DNA of 14,150 nucleotides from 13-2-20CM-68-14 sp036378475 (GTDB lineage Bacteria; Actinomycetota; Thermoleophilia; Gaiellales; Gaiellaceae), in contig DASUWJ010000138.1 of the NCBI GenBank assembly GCA_036378475.1, positions 1 to 14,150 of the forward strand. The letters run 5' to 3'. This document shows positions 9,410-14,150 of this stretch, in pieces. The number at the start of each line of letters is the position of its first letter. Within the stretch, counting starts at the first letter, position 1. The notes under the pieces are model-generated. The model did not search any database. It saw only the letters and a list, made by a program, of their open reading frames with translations, and was not told where the DNA came from. The position numbers and the translations under genes were made by a program.

Positions 9410-9805
9410 ATGGAAGCGGCCGCCGCCAAGTCGCACCGACCGATTCGCGTGCTGATCGCCGACGACCACCGGCTCTTCGCCGAGGCGCTGGAGGCGATCC
9501 TGGCCGGCGAAAGCGGGATCGAGGTGGTGGGGCGCGCCAGAAACGGCGCCGAGGCGCTCGAGCTCGCACTCCGACTCGAGCCCGACGTCGTCCTGATGGA
9601 CATCAGCATGCCGGTGATGGACGGCGTCGAGGCGACGCGGCGGCTCACGGAGGCGCGGCCCGCCGCCTCCGTCCTGATGCTGACCGGATCGAACGCTGCC
9701 CTCGACATCGATCGTGCCCGCGATGCGGGGGCCGTCGGCTACGTAACGAAGGACCGGATCGCCTCGCAGCTCGTCGAGGCGATCCTCGAGGCTGCGGGCC
9801 GGTAG
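9410..9805 (+). CDS. Single-domain (receiver-only) response regulator
   Basis: The 131-residue protein is a complete CheY-like receiver and nothing more. It has the acidic pair D18-D19, the phosphoryl acceptor D64 in LMDISMPVMDG, T92 in MLTGS and K114 in YVTKD, all as required for phosphorylation-dependent switching. The sequence (RVLIADDHRLFAEALEAIL, ISMPVMDGVEATRRL) is most like the receiver of NarL/FixJ regulators, yet it stops three residues after the last receiver helix, where the LuxR-type helix-turn-helix would begin. The stop is followed at once by the secG promoter, so no lost output domain lies downstream. It is therefore likely to act by protein contact or as a phosphate sink. No histidine kinase is adjacent. 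ATG at 9410 gives the usual short N-terminal extension before the first strand. Confidence 0.9.
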   Translation: MEAAAAKSHRPIRVLIADDHRLFAEALEAILAGESGIEVVGRARNGAEALELALRLEPDVVLMDISMPVMDGVEATRRLTEARPAASVLMLTGSNAALDIDRARDAGAVGYVTKDRIASQLVEAILEAAGR

Positions 9806-9821
9806 AAGGCGCCTCCTCGGC

Positions 9822-9827
9822 TATCCT
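9822..9827 (+). promoter_or_regulatory. Candidate -10 element of secG
   Basis: TATCCT ends 9 nt before the ATG at 9837 with no Shine-Dalgarno between, implying a leaderless or nearly leaderless secG mRNA. It lies 16 bp past the response-regulator stop. No clear -35 is seen. Confidence 0.5.
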
Positions 9828-9836
9828 GGCCGGGCG

Positions 9837-10058
9837 ATGCTCCCGGTTCTGGCGGTCATTCACGTGCTCCTGTCGATCGCCCTCGTCGGGCTGATCCTGA
9901 TGCATTCGGGCCGGGATACCGGCTTCGGCGGCATGGGCTTCACCCCGGCCTCGCAGGGAGGCACGCACATCGTCGAGCGCAACCTGACCCGCCTGACGGT
10001 CGTGGTCGGGATCCTGTTCTTCGCGAACACGATCGCTCTCTTCCACGCCCTGAAGTAA
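9837..10058 (+). CDS. secG: SecG, preprotein translocase subunit
   Basis: SecG is the small auxiliary subunit of the SecYEG channel and helps SecA-driven translocation. The 73-residue protein has the family layout: first membrane helix (about 3-22), the conserved loop GLILMHSGRDTGFGGMGF with an SQGG-type segment (39-42), a basic/polar stretch ERNLTR, and a second helix (about 53-71). Length is normal for actinobacterial SecG. ATG at 9837 has a -10-like TATCCT 9 nt upstream. Its TAA is immediately followed by the stop of the convergent tldE-like gene. The usual SecG neighbours in other actinobacteria (glycolytic genes such as tpiA or pgk) are absent on this side. Confidence 0.93.
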   Translation: MLPVLAVIHVLLSIALVGLILMHSGRDTGFGGMGFTPASQGGTHIVERNLTRLTVVVGILFFANTIALFHALK

Positions 10059-11423
10059 CTAGATTCCGGGCGGCCCGCCGACCCCGGTGATCGTGAAGCG
10101 CGCCGTCGCCAGGGCGGGGACGAGCGCGCCGTAGGCGAAGCGCTCGTCGTAGAAGGCGGCCTCGTTCACGAGCCTTCTGCTGCGGGTGAGGCCCGGCACC
10201 TCCGCGAGGAGATCGGGCACGGAGACCGTGAAGCGGAGATTGGCGAGCGGCTCGGCCACCTTCCCGCCCCTGATTCGAAACGTCCCGTCGCGCGTCATCC
10301 CGGTCAGGACTCCCTCCCGGGGCTCGATCACGCCGAGGTAGTGGAGGCGCGTGACGTAGATCCCCTCGCCGACCAGCTCGGCGAGCTCGCCGAGCGACTC
10401 GGCCTCCCCGGCTGCGAGCGAGAGGGCAAAGGGCAGTGGTCCCCAGCGGCTGAGCGCCGGTGGTGGAGCGTGACCGGTCGAGCGCCCCGGGCCGCCTGCC
10501 TTCGCAGCGCTGCCCGCGTCCCAGACCGCGCCGCACAGGATGCCTTGCTCGACGAGCTCGACCCGCTGCTTGGGGACCCCTTCGAAGTCGAACTGCTTCG
10601 GCAGGCCCGCAGGGTCGAGCGCATCGTCGGCGAGGGAGATCTTCTCGTCGAGCGCCGGCTCGCCCACGCGTCCTGCGAGGTAGCTCCGCTCCTCCAGGAG
10701 AGCCAGGCCGCTGAAGGCATCGAAGGCGAAGTACTGGAGGAGCTCGCCGATCGCGTACGGCTCGAGCACGGCCCGATAGACCCCAGGGTCGACGTCGGAG
10801 GCTCCCCGCGTCCGTCTCGCCTTCTCGACCGCCTCCCGGGCGACAGCCGCGGGATCCAGCTCTCCGACCTGCCAGGAGGTCTGCTCCGCGTAGCCGGAGG
10901 CGCCGTCGGTCGCGGCGAGCGCGAGCGCGACCGCGTCGGTGGAGCTCTGCTCGGCGGCGAAGCCCTCGGAGGTGGCGACGGCGACGGTCGCGGTGCCGCT
11001 CGTCAGGAAGCCGTAGACGGGCAGCTCGTTCGCCGCCTCGATCGCCTCGCTCGCCAGGCGGGCAAGCTCCTCCGGCCCGAGCGCGGCCGTCTCCTCGTCG
11101 TGGCCCGCGACTGCGGGCAAGGCGGCCGCACCCGCGAAGCCCGGGAACTCGGGGTCCTCGGGCGAGGCAGCGGCGGCCGCCTCGGCCCGGGCGGCCAGCT
11201 CGCGCAAGCCTTCCTCATCGAGGCGGTTGCCGGCGGCCGAGCCCACCTTCTTGCCGCGGGCGACCCGGAGAAAGAGGCTCTCGTTCTCGATCAACGTCGG
11301 CTGGTGCACCTCGGAGTCCGCGAAGCGCGCGAAGCCCGACCGTTCGGCCTGGACGACCGCTTCCACGGCGTCGCCCGTGGCGGCGGCGACGGCTCGCTCG
11401 GCCAGCTCGAGGGCGGCGCTCAC
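10059..11423 (-). CDS. TldE/PmbA-type subunit of the TldD/TldE metalloprotease
   Basis: The 454-residue product is the non-catalytic partner of TldD. The TldD/TldE heterodimer degrades unfolded or small peptides; in E. coli it matures microcin B17 and clears the CcdA antitoxin. Family features include FARFADSEVHQPTLIENESLFLRV near the N-terminus, the central DPGVYRAVLEP, and the C-terminal barrel with GREGVLTGMTRDG-like and RIRGGKVAEPLANLRFT segments. No HExxxH is present, as expected for the TldE side. GTG at 11423 overlaps the tldD stop as GTGA, a strong sign of coupled translation, and gives a normal N-terminus (VSAALELAERAVAAATG); the frame is open upstream but only as a tldD shadow. Its TAG abuts the secG stop tail to tail without intervening bases. 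The natural substrate here is unknown. Confidence 0.9.
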   Translation of the reverse strand: MSAALELAERAVAAATGDAVEAVVQAERSGFARFADSEVHQPTLIENESLFLRVARGKKVGSAAGNRLDEEGLRELAARAEAAAAASPEDPEFPGFAGAAALPAVAGHDEETAALGPEELARLASEAIEAANELPVYGFLTSGTATVAVATSEGFAAEQSSTDAVALALAATDGASGYAEQTSWQVGELDPAAVAREAVEKARRTRGASDVDPGVYRAVLEPYAIGELLQYFAFDAFSGLALLEERSYLAGRVGEPALDEKISLADDALDPAGLPKQFDFEGVPKQRVELVEQGILCGAVWDAGSAAKAGGPGRSTGHAPPPALSRWGPLPFALSLAAGEAESLGELAELVGEGIYVTRLHYLGVIEPREGVLTGMTRDGTFRIRGGKVAEPLANLRFTVSVPDLLAEVPGLTRSRRLVNEAAFYDERFAYGALVPALATARFTITGVGGPPGI

Positions 11424-12856
11424 CCCGGCGAGACGCCCACCTGGACGTTTTGGAACCGCGCCGGGGCGGCGCCGTGACTGACGTGTGCATGCTGTCCCGG
11501 CTGGCCCTTGCCGCAATTCGTCAGGCCGTACAGGCGCCAGCTCTCCGCTCCCGCCACCGCATCGAGGGAACCCCAGAAGCGGGGGGTGACCCCCGTGTAG
11601 GTGGCGTCACGGAGCATCTGTCCGAGCGCGCCCTTCTCGATCTCCCACGCCACCTGCGTCCCGAACTGGAAGTTGAGCCGCTTGTCGTCGATCGACCAGG
11701 ACTTGTTCGTCTCGAAGTAGACGCCCCGCTCGACCCCGGCGAGAAGCTCCTCGAGCGAGCCCTCGCCGGGCTCGAGGTGCAGGTTGGTCATCCGCACGAG
11801 CGGCATTCGGCTCCAGCCGTCGGCCCGCATCGAGCCTCCTTGGCCCCGCCCGATCCTCGCCGCGGTCTCGCGCGAGGTCAGGAAGCCGCGCAGGAGGCCC
11901 GCCTCGACCACGGGCACCCGCCTTGCCGCCACGCCCTCGTCGTCGTAGGCGAAGCTTCCCAGCCCGAGCGGGGTGGTGGGGTCGGCCGTGATGTTCATCC
12001 GCTCCGAGCCGTAGCGCAGCGCGTCGAGGTCGCCCGGCTTCAAGAAGCTCGTGCCCGCGTAGGCGGCCTCTGCTCCGTAGACGCGGTCGAGCTCGGTCGG
12101 GTGCCCGATCGACTCGTGCACCTGCAACGCCATCTGCTCCGAATCGATCACGACCGTGGTCGTACCGGGCGGGCAGGCCGGCGCCCTGAGCAGCTGGGCG
12201 GCCTGCTCGGCGACCCGTGGTGCCTCCCGCTCGAGCCCGAGCCCCTCCACGTACTCCCAGCCGGCGCTCGCGCTCGAGCCCCCGTGGGCGCTTGGATAGC
12301 TGCGGAGCTGGGCGAGCTCGCCGTCGGAGGCGAGCGCGTCGATCCCGCCGCCGCACTCGAAGAGCTCCTGTTCGACCGCTGTTCCCTCCGAGGTCACGAG
12401 CAGCTTCTGTTCGCGCATCGCGCGGACGAGAGCCGTGGTCACCTTGACGTCGGCATGCTGGAGCGCCTCCTCGGCGCGCAGGCACAGGTCGATCTTCTCC
12501 TCCAGCGGCACGGCCACGGGATCGCGCTCGTGCGGCGTCGCATACCGGTCCTCCACCGCCTCGACGGGCGCGAGGTCGCGCGAGTGGTCTCCCGGCGCCG
12601 CTCGGGCGAACTCGACCGCCCGTCTCGCCGAGCCGCGAGCGCCCTCTGCCTCCAGTCGGCGATCACAAGCGAATCCCCAGGCACCCTCGACGAGCACGCG
12701 GACACCGATCCCCTCGCTCTCGACGTCGTCCACGCGGTCGACGCGGCGGTTCTTCGTCGTCACGAGCTGCGCCCGCCGGACGATCGTCCGCGCGTCCGCG
12801 TAGGCCGCCCCGGAGGCGAGCGCAGCGGAAACGGCTTCTTCGCACAGCGCCCGCAC
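11420..12856 (-). CDS. tldD: TldD-type zinc metallopeptidase, catalytic subunit
   Basis: This 478-residue protein carries the TldD active site: HESIGH at 247-252 (HExxxH, two zinc ligands plus the catalytic Glu) and Cys448 in LTNCGKGQPGQ as the third ligand. Further conserved blocks are HPTELDRVYGAEAAYAGTSF following the motif and NLHLEPGEGSLEELLAGVERGVY toward the C-terminus. It pairs with the coupled TldE-like gene (4-bp GTGA overlap) to form the protease that clips unfolded peptides. The GTG at 12856 is chosen over the much longer open frame because TAGGCT (minus strand) ends 8 nt before it, and because upstream codons would run into the tRNA-Leu gene on the other strand. Starting there gives VRALCEEAVSAAL, a typical TldD N-terminal helix. 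No ribosomal-peptide precursor gene is recognisable nearby, so a RiPP role is not supported. Confidence 0.92.
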   Translation of the reverse strand: MRALCEEAVSAALASGAAYADARTIVRRAQLVTTKNRRVDRVDDVESEGIGVRVLVEGAWGFACDRRLEAEGARGSARRAVEFARAAPGDHSRDLAPVEAVEDRYATPHERDPVAVPLEEKIDLCLRAEEALQHADVKVTTALVRAMREQKLLVTSEGTAVEQELFECGGGIDALASDGELAQLRSYPSAHGGSSASAGWEYVEGLGLEREAPRVAEQAAQLLRAPACPPGTTTVVIDSEQMALQVHESIGHPTELDRVYGAEAAYAGTSFLKPGDLDALRYGSERMNITADPTTPLGLGSFAYDDEGVAARRVPVVEAGLLRGFLTSRETAARIGRGQGGSMRADGWSRMPLVRMTNLHLEPGEGSLEELLAGVERGVYFETNKSWSIDDKRLNFQFGTQVAWEIEKGALGQMLRDATYTGVTPRFWGSLDAVAGAESWRLYGLTNCGKGQPGQHAHVSHGAAPARFQNVQVGVSPG

Positions 12857-12864
12857 GGGCGAGA

Positions 12865-12870
12865 AGCCTA
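12865..12870 (-). promoter_or_regulatory. -10 element of the tldD-tldE operon, leaderless start
   Basis: TAGGCT on the minus strand ends 8 nt before the GTG at 12856, with no Shine-Dalgarno between. It faces the tRNA-Leu -10 box 24 bp away on the other strand. Confidence 0.5.
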
Positions 12871-12894
12871 TTCGGCCCGGCCGTGGGCCGTCGC

Positions 12895-12900
12895 TACAAT
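12895..12900 (+). promoter_or_regulatory. -10 element of tRNA-Leu
   Basis: TACAAT is close to the TATAAT consensus and lies 11 nt before the mature 5' end of the tRNA, implying a precursor leader of about five bases for RNase P to remove. A weak TTCGGC at 12871-12876 is the best -35 at 18-nt spacing. Confidence 0.65.
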
Positions 12901-12911
12901 CCGCCGCGCGC

Positions 12912-12997
<86 letters not shown>

Positions 12998-13029
12998 TTC
13001 TTCGGCTCGGGCTTCGCTCGCCCCGCGAA

Positions 13030-13057
13030 CGCCGCGCTCGCCGTTGTGCGGCGCTTT
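13030..13057 (+). terminator. Possible terminator after tRNA-Leu
   Basis: CGCCGC (13030-13035) pairs with GCGGCG (13048-13053), extendable by two base pairs inward, and is followed by CTTTCC. The hairpin lies between the tRNA and the lexA promoter, where a stop would be expected. The T-tract is short, so confidence is limited. Confidence 0.35.
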
Positions 13058-13089
13058 CCGCTCCAGGTTTGCGCACGCCCGCCGGGGAA

Positions 13090-13118
13090 TTGACGCTGTC
13101 CGGCAGGAGCGCTACCCT
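13090..13118 (+). promoter_or_regulatory. lexA promoter
   Basis: TTGACG (13090-13095) and TACCCT (13113-13118) are separated by exactly 17 bp, the best complete -35/-10 pair in the window. Predicted initiation at about 13125 lies one base before the LexA operator and gives a leader of about 33 nt with a Shine-Dalgarno. Confidence 0.75.
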
Positions 13119-13125
13119 CACTGGC

Positions 13126-13137
13126 GAACATACGTTC
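13126..13137 (+). promoter_or_regulatory. LexA operator (SOS box) of lexA
   Basis: GAACATACGTTC is a perfect match to the gram-positive/actinobacterial SOS box GAAC-N4-GTTC; the symmetry extends one base outward to CGAAC-N4-GTTCG (13125-13138). It covers the predicted transcription start, so bound LexA would block initiation, the usual negative autoregulation released after DNA damage. Confidence 0.88.
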
Positions 13138-13157
13138 GTTATCGGACAGGAGGCGCG

Positions 13158-13781
13158 ATGCTAACCGGACGGCAGCAGGAGATCTGGGACTTCCTGGTCG
13201 AGTACGTCGACCGGCAGGGCTACCCGCCGACCGTGCGGGAAATCGGAGACGCGGTCGGGCTCGCGTCCCCCTCGACGGTGCATGCGCACCTGGCCAACCT
13301 CGAGCGGGCCGGGCTGCTGCGCCGCGACCCGACGAAGCCGCGGGCGCTCGAGCTCTCGGGGCGTGGGCGCAGGCAGCCTCGCCCGGCGGAGGAGCGGCGA
13401 GGACTGCCGCTCATCGGCGAGATCGCCGCCGGCGGACCGCTCCTCGCCGAGCACAACGTGGAGGAATATTTGGCGGTACCCGAGCTGCTCGAGCGCGGCG
13501 GCGCCGACTTTTTGCTGCGGGTCAAGGGCGACTCGATGGTCGACGCCGGGATCCTCCAGGGGGACGTCCTCGTCGTCCGTCGCCAGGAGAGCGCCGAGGA
13601 CGGCGACATCGTCGTCGCGCTCGCGGGCGAGGACGACACGGCTGACGAGGCGACCGTCAAGCGGTTCTTCCGCGAGGAGGGCCAGATCCGCCTCCAGCCC
13701 GAGAACAGCAGCATGGAACCGATCTACTCCCCCCATGTCCAGGTGCTCGGCAAGGTGACGGGAGTGTTCCGCGCGCTGTGA
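13158..13781 (+). CDS. lexA: LexA, SOS-response repressor/autoprotease
   Basis: LexA represses DNA-damage genes and cleaves itself when stimulated by RecA filaments. The 207-residue protein has an N-terminal winged helix-turn-helix (LTGRQQEIWDFLVEYVDRQG, then PTVREIGDAVGLASPSTVHAHL at about 24-45) and a C-terminal S24 peptidase domain. The scissile Ala91-Gly92 lies in IAAGGPLL, the catalytic Ser126 in VKGDSMVDAGI and Lys168 in ATVKRFF. ATG at 13158 is chosen because AGGAGG (13148-13153) precedes it and the protein then begins at the normal family start; an in-frame ATG at 13044 would lie upstream of the promoter and operator. It is preceded by a strong promoter with a perfect SOS box. Its TGA overlaps the GTG of a small zinc-ribbon gene, so that product should be made together with LexA. 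Confidence 0.97.
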   Translation: MLTGRQQEIWDFLVEYVDRQGYPPTVREIGDAVGLASPSTVHAHLANLERAGLLRRDPTKPRALELSGRGRRQPRPAEERRGLPLIGEIAAGGPLLAEHNVEEYLAVPELLERGGADFLLRVKGDSMVDAGILQGDVLVVRRQESAEDGDIVVALAGEDDTADEATVKRFFREEGQIRLQPENSSMEPIYSPHVQVLGKVTGVFRAL

Positions 13782-13958
13782 GTTCGGTCGCCCCACTCAA
13801 CCGCACGCTTGACCAGGAGGTGCTCGCGCTCGTTCGCGGAGCCAGCCTCGAATGCCTCGTCTGTGGCGAGTTCGTGCTCCACAGGCTGGGCGCGATCGCG
13901 TGCCCCGAGTGCGGCGCGGCGATCCAGGATGGCGTGGAGAGCCGGCTACAATCTGAAG

Positions 13959-13972
<14 letters not shown>
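13778..13972 (+). CDS. 64-aa zinc-ribbon protein, function unknown, coupled to lexA
   Basis: The GTG start overlaps the lexA stop as GTGA, implying translational coupling and SOS co-regulation. The product has two CxxC knuckles, C26-x2-C29 (ECLVCGEF) and C42-x2-C45 (ACPECGAA), spaced as in a zinc ribbon, preceded by a short helical segment (RTLDQEVLALVRGASL). Balanced composition and intact metal ligands argue for a real gene. The 3' end is striking: the last codons contain the rnpB promoter and, on the predicted start site, the first bases of the RNase P RNA, so the tail (from about residue 52) is constrained by two functions. The family is not recognised; zinc ribbons of this size bind nucleic acid or protein, and no specific function is claimed. 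Confidence 0.7.
13947..13952 (+). promoter_or_regulatory. -10 element of rnpB, inside the zinc-ribbon gene
   Basis: TACAAT, identical to the tRNA-Leu -10 box in this window, lies inside the 3' part of the preceding coding region and ends 6 nt before the presumed 5' end of the RNase P RNA. No good -35 is seen. Confidence 0.6.

Positions 13973-14150
<178 letters not shown>

Noticed and set aside
10059..12856. TldD/TldE pair as the maturation protease of a ribosomally made peptide cluster.
   Set aside because: No precursor peptide, cyclodehydratase, radical SAM or transporter gene is nearby; the neighbours are secG and a tRNA.
13044..13157. N-terminal extension of LexA from the in-frame ATG at 13044.
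   Set aside because: That ATG lies upstream of the promoter and SOS box and the extra residues do not resemble LexA; AGGAGG before 13158 marks the true start.

Overview
The window looks like core chromosome of a very high-GC actinobacterium. Leucine, arginine and alanine codons are strongly G/C-ending, GTG and TTG starts are common, and the LexA operator has the GAAC-N4-GTTC form used by actinobacteria. The gene content and the many promoters sitting directly on start codons fit a deep-branching class such as Thermoleophilia. That placement is an inference; no 16S or reference comparison was possible. I see no insertion sequence, prophage, CRISPR array or island boundary.

Layout, left to right. 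Positions 57-2023 (+) hold a penicillin-binding-type D-Ala-D-Ala carboxypeptidase, then a secreted Ig-like protein, as a two-gene unit. Positions 2030-3567 (-) hold a membrane zinc protease of the site-2 protease family and a LOG-family nucleotide phosphoribohydrolase, overlapping by one base. A spacer of about 250 bp follows, with a strong hairpin and one doubtful ORF. A MoaD-MoaE fusion (3825-4457, -) is transcribed divergently from ftsH (4503-6473, +). Next come the large subunit of a B12-dependent acyl-CoA (methylmalonyl-CoA type) mutase (6551-8137, +) and a GT4 glycosyltransferase (8212-9222, +). The 3' end of the glycosyltransferase overlaps a small antisense-strand gene (9143-9370, -). 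A receiver-only response regulator (9410-9805, +) and SecG (9837-10058, +) follow. SecG abuts, tail to tail, a TldE/TldD metalloprotease pair (10059-12856, -). Divergent from tldD is tRNA-Leu(GAG) (12912-12997, +), followed by SOS-regulated lexA, a 64-aa zinc-ribbon protein coupled to lexA, and the 5' half of the RNase P RNA, which runs off the right edge.

The clearest non-genic signal is promoter architecture. Six protein genes (site-2 protease, moaD-moaE, ftsH, mutase large subunit, the 75-aa protein, tldD) have a -10-like hexamer, mostly of the form TAnnnT, ending 6-8 nt before the start codon, and secG has one 9 nt before. None has a Shine-Dalgarno sequence, so they look leaderless. The dac, Ig-like and lexA genes instead have purine-rich ribosome binding sites. 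Divergent pairs share very compact promoters with opposing -10 boxes 6-24 bp apart.

Functionally the region is a mix of housekeeping systems: envelope and peptidoglycan, protein quality control (FtsH, site-2 protease, TldD/E), secretion (SecG), molybdenum cofactor, propionyl/methylmalonyl metabolism, DNA-damage response and RNA processing. I do not see a single coherent novel system. The items most worth follow-up are the leaderless/bidirectional promoters, the rnpB promoter embedded in a zinc-ribbon gene, the MoaD-MoaE fusion, an atypical FtsH pore loop and the small antisense-overlapping protein.
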